Positions 8,004 to 17,527 of a DNA stretch of 64,000 bases are shown piece by piece (positions within the stretch are counted from its first letter, which is position 1; every line of letters begins with the position of its first letter). This DNA is from Aquimarina aquimarini. GTDB taxonomy: Bacteria > Bacteroidota > Bacteroidia > Flavobacteriales > Flavobacteriaceae. The notes under the pieces are model-generated. The model was not told the DNA's origin. It did no database searches and saw only the letters and a program-made list of their open reading frames with translations. Location: positions 1-64,000 of the forward strand of contig NZ_OMKE01000040.1 of assembly GCF_900299535.1 (NCBI RefSeq), read 5' to 3'. The translations under genes and the position numbers were made by a program.

Positions 8004-8954
8004 TTAAGACAATTTAATTTTGATTTCTGTTGGTAAGGCATGAAGATGTCTTTCAAGAATCATTCTTAATTGCTTTGATGTTTTATAACCGCATAAATTA
8101 GCGATGTGTTCTATTTTATATTCAGAATTAGTTAATAAACTTTTAGCTTTTTCAATTCTCAATTTTGTACGGTATTCTGTAATGGTAACTCCCGTTTGTT
8201 TTTTGAAAACACGAGTTAAATTTCTAGGGCTAACATTTATTAAATCGGCTAAATAGTCAATTTTTGAAGCCTTGTCTAAATTGTGTATTATCCAATCTTG
8301 TATTTTATGAATTTTTTCATCTTGATGGCTTCTATTTTGTAAATACACACTTTCTTGTTCATCGTTTCCGTTTCTTCTTTTATAAACAACCAATTCTTTG
8401 GCTATCTGAGTTGCATTTTGTTTACCATGCCTTTCTTCGATTAAAAATAATGCTAAATCTATACCTGTTACAATTCCAGCACTTGTATATATATTTTTAT
8501 ACTTGGTAAATAATGTATTGTTTTGCGTTTTTAAAAGAGGAAAATCTTTTTTTAGTTTGTCAATGAACTTCCAATGTGTTGTACACTCTTTGTTATCTAA
8601 AAGCCCTGATTTAGCTAAAAGAAATGCACCAGTGCAAATACTGCAAATTGTTGTTTGATTACTATTTGCATTTTTTAACCATTCAAAAAACAAATTGTGA
8701 TTTGAATAATCAATTGGTTGTTGTGTATTAAATCCAGGAATAAAGATTATATCATCTTTTTTAGGACTTGTTTTTGAAAAATGAATTAGAGAAGAAAGTT
8801 CTAAACCAGAAGAACTGTTAATTATAGATTTGTCACTAATAAATTTTAAATTATAATTAAAACCTAGTTGTTGCGCTTCTTGAAACACCTGCGAGACTCC
8901 ACTTAAATCAAGTAAATGTACTAGGTTTGTAATGAATATATATATGTTGGACAT
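8004..8954 (-). CDS. GlxA-family transcriptional regulator (DJ-1/PfpI + AraC HTH)
   Basis: This 316-residue two-domain regulator has an N-terminal DJ-1/PfpI-like domain (about residues 1-175) containing the nucleophile-elbow sequence 'CSICTGAFLLAKSGLL' and 'TSAGIVTGIDLALFLIE'. The C-terminal AraC-type double helix-turn-helix (about 215-310) contains 'LADLINVSPRNLTRVFKKQT' and 'IEHIANLCGYKTSKQL'. Such proteins sense small metabolites or stress and bind promoters as dimers. It is the first gene of a probable two-gene operon with the cysteine hydrolase and may activate it. The region upstream (8955-9200) contains a long inverted repeat rather than an obvious promoter. Confidence 0.88.
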   Translation of the reverse strand: MSNIYIFITNLVHLLDLSGVSQVFQEAQQLGFNYNLKFISDKSIINSSSGLELSSLIHFSKTSPKKDDIIFIPGFNTQQPIDYSNHNLFFEWLKNANSNQTTICSICTGAFLLAKSGLLDNKECTTHWKFIDKLKKDFPLLKTQNNTLFTKYKNIYTSAGIVTGIDLALFLIEERHGKQNATQIAKELVVYKRRNGNDEQESVYLQNRSHQDEKIHKIQDWIIHNLDKASKIDYLADLINVSPRNLTRVFKKQTGVTITEYRTKLRIEKAKSLLTNSEYKIEHIANLCGYKTSKQLRMILERHLHALPTEIKIKLS

Positions 8955-9004
8955 GTTTATGGTTTATTGCACTCAGCTGTTTGTTAACGTACCCAAATAC
9001 AGTA

Positions 9005-9191
9005 CAACATTAAATATGGCATTTAGGGGCAGGGAACAATCGATTAATTTTGGTTATGCATTAAGCCAAACTTTTGTATTTTGATTTATCTTTTTTATTA
9101 CAAAGTCAAATCAAAAGATTTGGCGATAATACAAGCAAAACAGACCTTTCGAATCGTCTTAAACCGTCCTATTTGCTATATTTAATGTTGT
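9005..9191. repeat. long inverted repeat (hairpin) spacer
   Basis: ACAACATTAAATATGGCA (9005-9022) is matched by the complement of TGCTATATTTAATGTTGT (9174-9191) with one mismatch in 18 bases. About 150 bases lie between the arms. The element fills the spacer between two minus-strand genes and ends about 12 bases from the stop of the 9204 gene. It is one of the cassette-boundary-like spacers of this region. Confidence 0.7.
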
Positions 9192-9203
9192 AGCGCATTT
9201 ATT

Positions 9204-9737
9204 TTAATAATAATCATTAGTTAAACAACCAAAACTATAAGCTTTAAACAAAATATAAAACTGATTATCAGTTTTTTCAAAGTGGTTTAAAGGAATTTCG
9301 TTAAGAGATTTAAGTAAAAACTCTGATTGTGCTCCTGGAACAGCAATACCTATTTCTTTTAATTTTGGCATTATTGATTCCATTTTATCATCATAGCTTT
9401 TTTTGAAATCAAAATCGAGTATAGTCTGACATTTATCCATTACACCGATTTTTGTTAATTTTTCTGCCTTATAATCAAATTCTAATATCCCAAATTCTTT
9501 TTCGTTGTTCATTGAGAAAACTTTGCTAAAAAGAATTCTATAAGATTCTGCTGAGTTATCCTCAATTATTTTTTCTTTAATTAAAACCTCTTCTAGTCTT
9601 TTCAGTTCAGCTGTTATATCCAAATTTAAAGATTTAAAATTTTGTGAAGCACAGTCTAAAAAAGGTGCTTTATGATTTGAACAACCATATAATGGACTTA
9701 TCAGAATCAAAATTGTTATAAGAAAAAGCTTTTTCAT
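9204..9737 (-). CDS. lipoprotein, unknown function
   Basis: This 177-residue protein has the lipoprotein signal 'ISPLYGC' (Cys19). The mature region is mixed alpha/beta with two further Cys pairs possible ('LDCASQNF', 'DKCQTILDF', 'FGCLTNDYY'). No family is recognised. It is a single minus-strand gene bounded by hairpin spacers on both sides (9005-9191 and 9780-9817), which makes gene plus spacer a self-contained unit. Confidence 0.6.
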   Translation of the reverse strand: MKKLFLITILILISPLYGCSNHKAPFLDCASQNFKSLNLDITAELKRLEEVLIKEKIIEDNSAESYRILFSKVFSMNNEKEFGILEFDYKAEKLTKIGVMDKCQTILDFDFKKSYDDKMESIMPKLKEIGIAVPGAQSEFLLKSLNEIPLNHFEKTDNQFYILFKAYSFGCLTNDYY

Positions 9738-9779
9738 TTAATTGATTTTGAATATACAGTAAGTAATGCTCTACGATTT

Positions 9780-9817
9780 GTGTATGGTGTGTATCCTCAT
9801 AGGTATTCACTATACGC
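9780..9817. repeat. short palindromic spacer hairpin
   Basis: GTGTATGGTGTGTATCC pairs with GGTATTCACTATACGC with few mismatches around a short loop. The GTATGGTG / CACTATAC arms are the same as in the 25.9-kb spacer element. Confidence 0.55.
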
Positions 9818-9862
9818 TTGTTGGCTATATTTTTATTTCTTCATTTTTAAAAATACATTTGT

Positions 9863-10852
9863 TTAGAAATTATTTAAGTATACTAATAAATGACTAATAT
9901 CGACTTTATAAATATTCATTAAGCCATTATGAATTTTGCCAAAGCTCTTTACAAGCATTTGATAATCTGTAAACCTTTCACTATTTGTCTCTAATTGATC
10001 TAATCTGTTACTCGAGAAATACAATGTTTGACCATCAGGACTTAGAATAGGATCAGAATCCATATTTATTGAGTTGACTTTGGTACCAAGATTTATACCT
10101 TTTCCCCATTTACCATCTTTTTGTTTTTTAAATACATACAAATCATAATGTCCAAAACCACCATCTCTCATACTGGTAATAAACATAAATTTACCATCTT
10201 GGCTCATTTCTGGATCAGCGTCATTATTAACTGTATTAAGTTCATCAATGCGTTCGGGGGCAGTATAAGTGCCATTTTCTAATTTTGAAACAAAAATATC
10301 TCCCTTTTTAGTCCCAGGTCTTGACCAAGATACAAAATGTATAGTTCCATCTGAATGAACGGTTGGATAAACTATTTCAAATTCATCATTTATCATTCCT
10401 TCTACCAGCTTTGGTTCGGACCATCCGTTTACCGTTTTGTCTACATACCAAAGATTAGATTTTTTTAATAAAGGGTTTGGAGTTGGTCTATCTGAAGTAT
10501 AGTAAAGACGTTTACCATCTTTAGAATGATATGGATTCATATCACGGTGTTTTCCAGAAAAAGGTGCAATCTTAGGTTCAGACCAATATCCATCTTTCCA
10601 ATGGCAATAAACTAATACGGTTCTTCTAAATCCTGATATACCTTTAACAAAAAAAAGTTCATTTTCATCTGGAGAAATAGATGTGCCAAACTCAAAATCA
10701 TTAGTAGAGACAGTTCCAGGCTGAACAAGCTCGACTTTGAGTTCATTAAGAATATTATTGAGTTCTTGGCTGCTTTGTGCTTGAAGTCCATTACTAAAAG
10801 CAAAAAATAAAATAGGGATTAACAGGCGATATTTTATATTCATATTTTTCAT
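9863..10852 (-). CDS. exported PD40 (TolB-like) beta-propeller protein
   Basis: This protein of about 329 residues is read from the ATG at 10852 (or 10843), which places a signal peptide 'LLIPILFFAFSNGLQAQ' at the N-terminus. The longer frame to 10960 adds 36 residues with no role. The body carries several PD40/WD40-like blades with the hallmark 'SPDENELFFVK', 'SKDGKRLYYTSDR', 'SQDGKFMFITSMR' and 'SPDGQTLYFSSNR'. Such propellers bind ligands or partner proteins in the periplasm or at the surface. It has no OmpA domain, unlike many Flavobacterial relatives, and no operon partner. Confidence 0.8.
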   Translation of the reverse strand: MKNMNIKYRLLIPILFFAFSNGLQAQSSQELNNILNELKVELVQPGTVSTNDFEFGTSISPDENELFFVKGISGFRRTVLVYCHWKDGYWSEPKIAPFSGKHRDMNPYHSKDGKRLYYTSDRPTPNPLLKKSNLWYVDKTVNGWSEPKLVEGMINDEFEIVYPTVHSDGTIHFVSWSRPGTKKGDIFVSKLENGTYTAPERIDELNTVNNDADPEMSQDGKFMFITSMRDGGFGHYDLYVFKKQKDGKWGKGINLGTKVNSINMDSDPILSPDGQTLYFSSNRLDQLETNSERFTDYQMLVKSFGKIHNGLMNIYKVDISHLLVYLNNF

Positions 10853-11580
<728 letters not shown>

Positions 11581-13950
11581 ATGAAAATCATAACTACAAT
11601 TTTAATCGCTTTTATTTGTGCAATTAGTTTTGGACAGACTTTTACAGGAAAAATAATCGACAAACAAAACCAACCTATTCTGTTTGCTAATGTGGTTGCA
11701 AAAAGCGCAACTGATAATGCACTAATTAATGGGGTGATTTCTGATGAAAAAGGAGAGTTTTCTATCGAGCCAAATAAAGAAAATGTATATATAGAAATTA
11801 GTTTTGTCGGATTTACCACCAAAAAAATAAACCCTACTCAATCTAACATGGGAATAATCGTTTTAGAAGAAGAAGGACAACAACTAAAAGAAGTTGTAAT
11901 TACAGCACGCAAAAAACTCATTCAACAAAAAGTAGATAGGTTAGTTTTTAATGTAGGAAATACAGTTGCAGGTACTGGAGGAACTGCGCTTGATGCACTA
12001 AAAGCTACACCAAGTGTAAATATAGATACTGATAAATTAGCCATTGTAGGGAAAGGAAATGTACGAGTAATGGTTAATGATAGAATTGTACAATTATCAG
12101 GTAATGAACTAACGGCTTATTTAAACAGTATTGCATCAGATGATATCAAAGATATTGAAGTTATTACCACACCACCCTCAAAATATGATGCTGAAGGCAA
12201 TAGTGGACTTATTAATATTGTTCTAAAAAAATCAAAAGAAAATAGCTGGAATAATCAAATAAGAACTTCTTACACTCAAGCAACATATCCATTATTTAAT
12301 TTTGGAAATACATTTAACTATAATAAAAACAAAGTAAGTTTAATTGCTTCGTTAAATGGAACTAAAGGACATACAGCACAATTTAATCAATTTGATATTA
12401 TTTATCCATCGGCTTCAACTGTATCAAATCTTGATATGAAAAATAAAGAAAGTATGATTTCAGGCAGATTAGGTTTGGATTACAATGTAACAAATAATGC
12501 TACTGTCGGAATTTTATACTCAGGTTCGTCTGACGATAAAGGTATAAACGATGGTGGAAGAACACTTGCAAATGATGGTAATGGATCGTATACTATTAAT
12601 GAGGGTAATGCCGAGACAACAAACGAAAACCACTCAATAAATGCTCATTACATTCAAAAATTAGATACGCTTGGTAGAAAATTATCTATTGATGTTGATT
12701 ACTTTAATTTCAACAATTCTTCTAATAGGAATTTTAGCAGTGAACAATTTATTACAAACCAAAGCTATTTTGAAGCAGAAAACAGTACCAATCAAAATAT
12801 TAAAAACTATAGTGGAAGAATAGATGTTGAACACCCAAGCAAATGGGCTAATTTTTCTTACGGAGTTAAAACCACAATTACAAAAACAGATAGTGATGTA
12901 GCATTTTACAACAACACTACAGGTACACCAGTTTTTGATCCAACACAAAGTAATGAGTTTATGTATTCTGAAAATATTAATGCATTATATACAGATATGT
13001 CTAAACCATTAGGTAAAAAATGGCAAGCAAAAATCGGACTTCGTTTTGAAAACACTCGAACAAAAGGAGTTTCAAAAACAAACAATCAAACTGATATCAA
13101 TTCGTATAATAAACTATTTCCATCAGTATTTTTAGGATATAATCCTAGTAGAAAAAATATGTTTAATTTGAGTTATAGTAGAAGAATTCAACGTCCTAGT
13201 TTTGAGCGCTTAAATCCGTTTCGTTTTTACATTAATCCTATTTCGTATCAAGAAGGAAACCCGTTTTTAAAACCACAAATTTCTGAGAATTTAGAATTAA
13301 AGCACATTTACAAAGGAAAACTGATAAGCAAAGCATTTGTAAGTTATGTAGATAATGGATATTTCAACATTATTAAAGCAGAAGATGGAGCGCAACAAAG
13401 AATAGTGGTAACATTTGACAATTTTTATACAGCTTATAATTACGGGTTAACTGAAACTTTTATATACAATCCAACAAAATGGTGGAATACGACAACCCAA
13501 GCAACTGTATCAAAAATGGACACACAATACAAAGACGGATTTAATTTAGACGCTGAATTAGTAAGTAGATGGAATTTTCAATTGTATAACAGAAATACAT
13601 TCCATTTAAACGAAGCAAAAACAATACAAGCAGAAACCACACTTATTTATGCTTCGCCACAAAAATTGATGTATTTTTCAATATCTGAAATGGTGAGTCT
13701 AGACCTGGGATTAAAATTTTCGTTACTAGACAAAAAACTAAATTGTACAGTAGCCGTAAACGATATTTTAAAGCGTAAGGCAACGAGTGTAAACACCAAA
13801 ACAAACGGAATAGACCAAACATACTATAATTATTTTGATACCCGAGGTGTGAAGATTGGTCTAAACTATAGCTTTGGTAACAAAAAAATAAAAGTTAAGC
13901 AACGTAATTCTGGAAACGAAGAAGAACAAAACAGAGCAAAAACTAATTAA
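11581..13950 (+). CDS. outer-membrane beta-barrel protein with CarboxypepD_reg-like N-domain
   Basis: This 789-residue protein has a signal peptide (residues 1-19, ISFGQ). An N-terminal carboxypeptidase-regulatory-like beta-sandwich follows (about 20-95, 'TGKIIDKQNQPILFANV', 'LKEVVITARK'). Next come a plug-like domain ('GTALDALKATPSVNID', 'ITTPPSKYDAEGNSGLINIVLKK') and a large C-terminal beta-barrel ('RRIQRPSFERLNPFRFYINP', 'QEGNPFLKPQ'). This fits the OMP_b-brl_3 family of TonB-receptor-like proteins, distinct from classic SusC. It is followed after a perfect-stem terminator by a LytS/LytTR pair. The arrangement suggests that the two-component system controls this protein or senses its state; the substrate is unknown. 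Confidence 0.88.
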   Translation: MKIITTILIAFICAISFGQTFTGKIIDKQNQPILFANVVAKSATDNALINGVISDEKGEFSIEPNKENVYIEISFVGFTTKKINPTQSNMGIIVLEEEGQQLKEVVITARKKLIQQKVDRLVFNVGNTVAGTGGTALDALKATPSVNIDTDKLAIVGKGNVRVMVNDRIVQLSGNELTAYLNSIASDDIKDIEVITTPPSKYDAEGNSGLINIVLKKSKENSWNNQIRTSYTQATYPLFNFGNTFNYNKNKVSLIASLNGTKGHTAQFNQFDIIYPSASTVSNLDMKNKESMISGRLGLDYNVTNNATVGILYSGSSDDKGINDGGRTLANDGNGSYTINEGNAETTNENHSINAHYIQKLDTLGRKLSIDVDYFNFNNSSNRNFSSEQFITNQSYFEAENSTNQNIKNYSGRIDVEHPSKWANFSYGVKTTITKTDSDVAFYNNTTGTPVFDPTQSNEFMYSENINALYTDMSKPLGKKWQAKIGLRFENTRTKGVSKTNNQTDINSYNKLFPSVFLGYNPSRKNMFNLSYSRRIQRPSFERLNPFRFYINPISYQEGNPFLKPQISENLELKHIYKGKLISKAFVSYVDNGYFNIIKAEDGAQQRIVVTFDNFYTAYNYGLTETFIYNPTKWWNTTTQATVSKMDTQYKDGFNLDAELVSRWNFQLYNRNTFHLNEAKTIQAETTLIYASPQKLMYFSISEMVSLDLGLKFSLLDKKLNCTVAVNDILKRKATSVNTKTNGIDQTYYNYFDTRGVKIGLNYSFGNKKIKVKQRNSGNEEEQNRAKTN

Positions 13951-13961
13951 CCTATAATAAG

Positions 13962-14000
13962 GCTGTTTAAAGGATTAGACACTTTAAACAGCTTTTCTTT
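13962..14000 (+). terminator. intrinsic terminator after the outer-membrane gene
   Basis: A perfect 11-bp stem GCTGTTTAAAG / CTTTAAACAGC is followed by TTTTCTTT. It sits 12 bases after the stop and 40 bases before the GTG start of the kinase gene, so it probably lowers kinase expression relative to the outer-membrane gene. Confidence 0.85.
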
Positions 14001-14040
14001 AAACTAAAAATGTATTTTGTACATCTAAAATTACAAAGAA

Positions 14041-15069
14041 GTGAAGATTTTCAATCAAAAAATAAACCTAAAACAAGTTTTAATAGTCATTGCACTATTG
14101 TTACTAGGGAATGCTGGTAAAATATATCTTTTACATAACGTGCGAACTAAAAGTGATATTGATTTTTATGACTATTTCGACCACGTTTCTGTTTTTCTAT
14201 TCTCTGCAGTTTCTGTAATATCTGTACTAGTTTCTTGGAAAGTCATTAATAGAATAGATACGACAAATACAATTCTAAAATTTGTAAAGGTTTATATTTT
14301 GTCTTTTTTATTATTTGTTATCGCAGGTGTTATTATTGATTACATTCTTTTGGGTATTATAATAGACAATAATGAATATGATTTTATAATTAGATTTATG
14401 AATACGATGTCAGTTGCTTTTATACTTGTTGATATTTTTGCGCTTACTTCAGCATTTTTATATTTCAGACAATCTCAAAAAACCACATTAGAGTTAGAGC
14501 AAACTGAAAAAGAAAAAGCAGCCTTACAATCGCAAATGCTACAAAAGAATTTAGAACCTCATTTTTTATTCAATAATTTGAGTGTTTTATCAGGATTAGC
14601 AAGAAAAAAACCAGAACAAATAGAAAGTTTTATTGATGATTTTTCTGATGTATATCGCTACTATTTAAAACATGGAAAAAAACAATTGGCCGAGTTGAAA
14701 AATGAACTGTCATTCTTAATAAGTTACATGAATTTAATGGAAAAACGCTTCGGAAATGCCTATCAAATTGAAAATAGTATCGAAAACACAAACGGGTTTA
14801 TAATTCCGTGTTCGTTACAACTCTGCATAGAAAATGCGATAAAACACAATAAAGGGAGTGAAAAAAAACCGCTGTTAATTTCGCTTTCATTAAAAGAGGA
14901 TACAATTGTGATAAAAAACAAACTAAATAAAGTAGATTTTACGCTCGGAACAGGAACAGGAAATGATTATTTAAAACGTCAATATCAAATTAATTTTAAT
15001 AAAGACGTTATTTTTACAGAAACTGATACTGAATTTATTGCTGAAATCCCGCTAATTTTTGAAATATGA
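14041..15069 (+). CDS. LytS-type sensor histidine kinase
   Basis: This 342-residue inner-membrane kinase has four hydrophobic helices in residues 10-145, a short coiled coil ('LELEQTEKEKAALQSQML'), and the His-kinase (PF06580-type) phospho-acceptor block 'LEPHFLFNNLSVLSGL'. An HATPase region follows with 'SLQLCIENAIKHNKG' as the N-box. The start codon is GTG at 14041, because the upstream ATG at 14010 is out of frame. Its stop overlaps the ATG of the LytTR regulator by four bases, so they form one translationally coupled unit. It should phosphorylate that regulator. The signal is unknown but may involve the outer-membrane protein encoded upstream. Confidence 0.92.
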   Translation: MKIFNQKINLKQVLIVIALLLLGNAGKIYLLHNVRTKSDIDFYDYFDHVSVFLFSAVSVISVLVSWKVINRIDTTNTILKFVKVYILSFLLFVIAGVIIDYILLGIIIDNNEYDFIIRFMNTMSVAFILVDIFALTSAFLYFRQSQKTTLELEQTEKEKAALQSQMLQKNLEPHFLFNNLSVLSGLARKKPEQIESFIDDFSDVYRYYLKHGKKQLAELKNELSFLISYMNLMEKRFGNAYQIENSIENTNGFIIPCSLQLCIENAIKHNKGSEKKPLLISLSLKEDTIVIKNKLNKVDFTLGTGTGNDYLKRQYQINFNKDVIFTETDTEFIAEIPLIFEI

Positions 15070-15809
15070 AAGTGCTAATCATAGAAGACGAAGCCATAAA
15101 TATTGAAATCATTTCTGACCATATTCTTCGATACAATGGTAACATCGAAATTGTAGCTTCGTTACAAAGCAAAGAAGAAGTTGAAAAATGGTATCAAACC
15201 AATGAAGAAGTAGATTTAGTGTTTTCTGATATTGAATTGTTAGACGGAAATGTGTTTTCTCTATTGAAAACCAATATTATAAAATCCCCAATTATTTTTA
15301 CAACCGCCTATAATACCTTTTACCAAGATGCTTTTGATGTAAACGGAATAGCTTACTTACTAAAACCCATCAGCTATAACAAGTTTTGTAAAGCAATGGA
15401 AAAGTTTGAAAGCCTACAAAACAAAGAAGTTGATTGGAAGAAAATATCAGAAACTATTCACAGATTAAACAACAATTACAAAGAGCGTATCATCATAAAA
15501 ACCAAAACTGAAATAAAAATTTTAAGCACAAAAAATACGGGAGCAATTTTATCTAATGCAGGAAAATGCATCGGGATTGATGAAAACGGAAAAGAAAATG
15601 AATTTCGCTATAAGTTATCTGATTTAATAAAAGAGTTAAACCCGAAAGAGTTTTTTCAAATTAATCGTGGTGAAATTGTAAATATCAATTTCATCGAAAA
15701 AATTGAGCCTTATTTTGGAGACAGATTAGCAATTTCAATCAAAAACTACAAACAACATTTAATTACAAGCGCATCTACAACAAGCGAATTTAGAAAATGG
15801 ATTGAGTAA
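15066..15809 (+). CDS. LytTR-family response regulator
   Basis: This 247-residue regulator has an N-terminal receiver (about 1-120) with the acidic pair 'IIEDEA', phospho-acceptor Asp in 'LVFSDIELLDG', Thr in 'IFTTAYN' and Lys in 'YLLKPIS'. The C-terminal LytTR DNA-binding domain (about 150-245) contains 'FFQINRGEIVNINFIEKIEPYF'. All key receiver residues are present, unlike the LytTR protein at 55.6 kb. The gene overlaps the kinase by ATGA and is probably its partner. The remnant of a group II intron begins five bases after the stop. Confidence 0.93.
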   Translation: MKVLIIEDEAINIEIISDHILRYNGNIEIVASLQSKEEVEKWYQTNEEVDLVFSDIELLDGNVFSLLKTNIIKSPIIFTTAYNTFYQDAFDVNGIAYLLKPISYNKFCKAMEKFESLQNKEVDWKKISETIHRLNNNYKERIIIKTKTEIKILSTKNTGAILSNAGKCIGIDENGKENEFRYKLSDLIKELNPKEFFQINRGEIVNINFIEKIEPYFGDRLAISIKNYKQHLITSASTTSEFRKWIE

Positions 15810-15813
15810 AAAA

Positions 15814-16005
15814 GCTAGCGACTCCATGATCCGATTAGGGATTACATATAGACAAGCCTATGCTTGGAGTCGAACCCGAATGGGAGACTGGGCAGTAGCT
15901 CAAAGCCCTATACTAGATACTACCATTACCATATCTAGACTTAAGAGAAAAGGGTAGATTTCTATGATTGACTACTTAAATAAGGAGCAAACTTCGATTT
16001 GGTGA
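15814..16005 (+). pseudogene. group II intron maturase/reverse transcriptase, C-terminal fragment
   Basis: The frame reads ASDSMIRLGITYRQAYAWSR, then a W-containing block 'MGDWAVAQSPILDTTI', 'SRLKRKG' and 'ISMIDYLNKEQTSIW', ending at TGA 16003-16005. This is the C-terminal maturase-associated (GIIM) region of group II intron proteins, where 'LGI...AYxWANTRxGYW...SPIL...GY' is typical. An internal TAG (15955-15957) replaces the Tyr codon of the usual GY motif. Everything upstream (reverse transcriptase domains) is missing, and the fragment starts directly after the LytTR gene. It is a dead, 5'-truncated copy. Confidence 0.85.
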
Positions 16006-16087
16006 ACCGCCTGTTACGAGACCTGTATGGCAGGTGGCGTATGAGGCGCAGTGACGGTTATTGAACCGTCACCCGTCTACACGATTA
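16004..16087 (+). mobile_element. group II intron 3' end (domains V and VI) remnant
   Basis: Directly after the maturase fragment, ACCGCCTG...CAGGTGGC form the lower stem of a domain V-like hairpin with a TACG-GAGA type apical part (about 16006-16040). A perfect GTGACGGTT / AACCGTCAC stem (16051-16072) then serves as domain VI. The likely 3' splice end is near CTACACGAT (about 16085). Order and spacing match bacterial group II introns. With the 5' part absent, it cannot splice by itself. Confidence 0.75.
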
Positions 16088-16114
16088 GCAATAGGATATT
16101 ATATACTTTTTATT

Positions 16115-16876
16115 TTAAATGACTTTATATAAAATTGGTTGAGCACCTAAATTATTCACATAAAAATTATCTAAAACATAATTTTTAAATGATTTTTTAA
16201 AAATTAATGAAGGCAAAATGTCAATGTATTTATCCCACCTGCAATGATTTACTATTGAGTATAATTGATTTTTTTCCTTTGGTAACATTAAGGTAGAATT
16301 ATTTAACGCTGTCTCTTTTTCAAACCAACCAGCAGTATATTCCCAGATTTTTAAGTTTTGAGCTCTGTTCTCAGCAGAGAAATAATTGAATAAAAAAACT
16401 CCTTTCTTTTTATGATTTACACTACCTATTCTTCTCACATTTGAAGCGTTCATAATGTGGCTAAAAGAAGCTACTTTATTTACTTCTTTTATTATCATTT
16501 TAAAAGTGTCCAACTGTTTTACTTTCTCGGTAATTTCATCTGATAAAGTTTCAATGAGAATAACAAAATCAAATTTAGCTAAATGTATTTTGTTTAAATT
16601 TTCTTTAATGTATTGTCCAAAACCAGGAGGGATTATAGTCGCTTTAAAAAAACTAATTTCAATAACACCTTCAATTTTTTCAATCTCTTTAGACCATTTT
16701 TTACAATTTTTAATGAGTTCTTTTTTCTTGCTACTTGTTGTTATAAAAAAAGGTATTGAAGTAGTATCTATTTCGGATGCAATATGTATAAAACTTGATG
16801 TTAACGTAGGTATTAAAGAAACTTTATCATACTTTAAATGCTGATTAACTATTTTTAAATTATACTCCTTTGTCAT
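16115..16876 (-). CDS. conserved hypothetical protein downstream of a Crp-type regulator
   Basis: This 253-residue soluble protein has no signal peptide. Motifs include 'SFIHIASEIDTTSIPFFITTSS', 'FNYFSAENRAQNLKIWEYTAGWFEKET' and 'IVNHCRWDKY'. The Trp/aromatic-rich centre and mixed alpha/beta pattern could fit a tandem dimeric alpha-beta barrel (antibiotic-monooxygenase-like) protein, but that is a weak inference and I do not recognise the family with certainty. It lies 78 bases after a Crp/Fnr-type regulator on the same strand and is probably its target or partner. Confidence 0.65.
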   Translation of the reverse strand: MTKEYNLKIVNQHLKYDKVSLIPTLTSSFIHIASEIDTTSIPFFITTSSKKKELIKNCKKWSKEIEKIEGVIEISFFKATIIPPGFGQYIKENLNKIHLAKFDFVILIETLSDEITEKVKQLDTFKMIIKEVNKVASFSHIMNASNVRRIGSVNHKKKGVFLFNYFSAENRAQNLKIWEYTAGWFEKETALNNSTLMLPKEKNQLYSIVNHCRWDKYIDILPSLIFKKSFKNYVLDNFYVNNLGAQPILYKVI

Positions 16877-16954
16877 TTTGTAAAAATTTATGATTATAAC
16901 TTATAACAAAGGTAAAATTAGGTTTTTGTAAAAAATTTATCATTTGATAAAAAA

Positions 16955-17518
16955 CTACATATTAGCTCTAATTCTACTTAAAGAAACTTGGGTTATTCCT
17001 AAATAGTTAGCTAAATCACCCAAGCTAATTCTGTTTAATAATTTAGGGTTTTTATTGGTAAAATTGATGTACCTTTTTTTTGCATCTTCTTCTAAAATTT
17101 CACTAACTCTTTCCATCATATTCAAGTTGGCTATTACCATAAAATTTCTAAAAAAGGTTTCTAATGAATGGTGTTTTAAACAAAGTTGTTCAAATTCTGA
17201 AATTGGAAAAGTAAAATACTCAGTGTCTTCAATAGCAATTATTTCATATTTTGATTTTCTGTTTTTGAAGTAGCTTTCTATGTCACCAAATAATATATTT
17301 TCTTCAAAGAAGCGCATTATAAATTCTTTGCCATCTCCGTTAAAGCAAAATTTAATAATTCCTTTTGTTATGAAAAAAAGTTCTTTTGAATGAGAATTCG
17401 TGTTTATAATAGTTCCCCCTTTAGTAATAGTTTTACGTTTTATGATAGCTTTTAATTCATTTAAACATTCTGAACTAATTTTAGAATTTTTATTTAAAAA
17501 GTTAATGAAATCTATCAT
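16955..17518 (-). CDS. Crp/Fnr-family transcriptional regulator
   Basis: This 187-residue protein has an N-terminal cyclic-nucleotide-binding-like beta-roll (about 20-120; 'KGGTIINTNSHSKELFFITKGIIKF', 'FGDIESYF') and a C-terminal winged HTH ('LLNRISLGDLANYLGITQVSLSRIRANM'). It lacks the conserved Arg-Ser-Ala of a canonical cAMP pocket and the Fe-S cysteines of Fnr. The ligand is therefore unknown, which is usual for the abundant Bacteroidota members. It heads a probable two-gene operon with the 253-residue unknown protein. The HTH is close to the C-terminal end, so the protein is slightly shorter than typical. Confidence 0.9.
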   Translation of the reverse strand: MIDFINFLNKNSKISSECLNELKAIIKRKTITKGGTIINTNSHSKELFFITKGIIKFCFNGDGKEFIMRFFEENILFGDIESYFKNRKSKYEIIAIEDTEYFTFPISEFEQLCLKHHSLETFFRNFMVIANLNMMERVSEILEEDAKKRYINFTNKNPKLLNRISLGDLANYLGITQVSLSRIRANM

Positions 17519-17527
17519 TTTTTAGTC

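Noticed and set aside
12682..12948. Cys-rich minus-strand frame inside the outer-membrane gene
   Set aside because: It is antisense to a clear beta-barrel coding region and its residues follow from codon bias of the real gene.
16003..16080. GC-rich hairpins considered as an attC site or small RNA gene
   Set aside because: Their position right after a group II maturase C-terminus and their domain V/VI layout explain them better.
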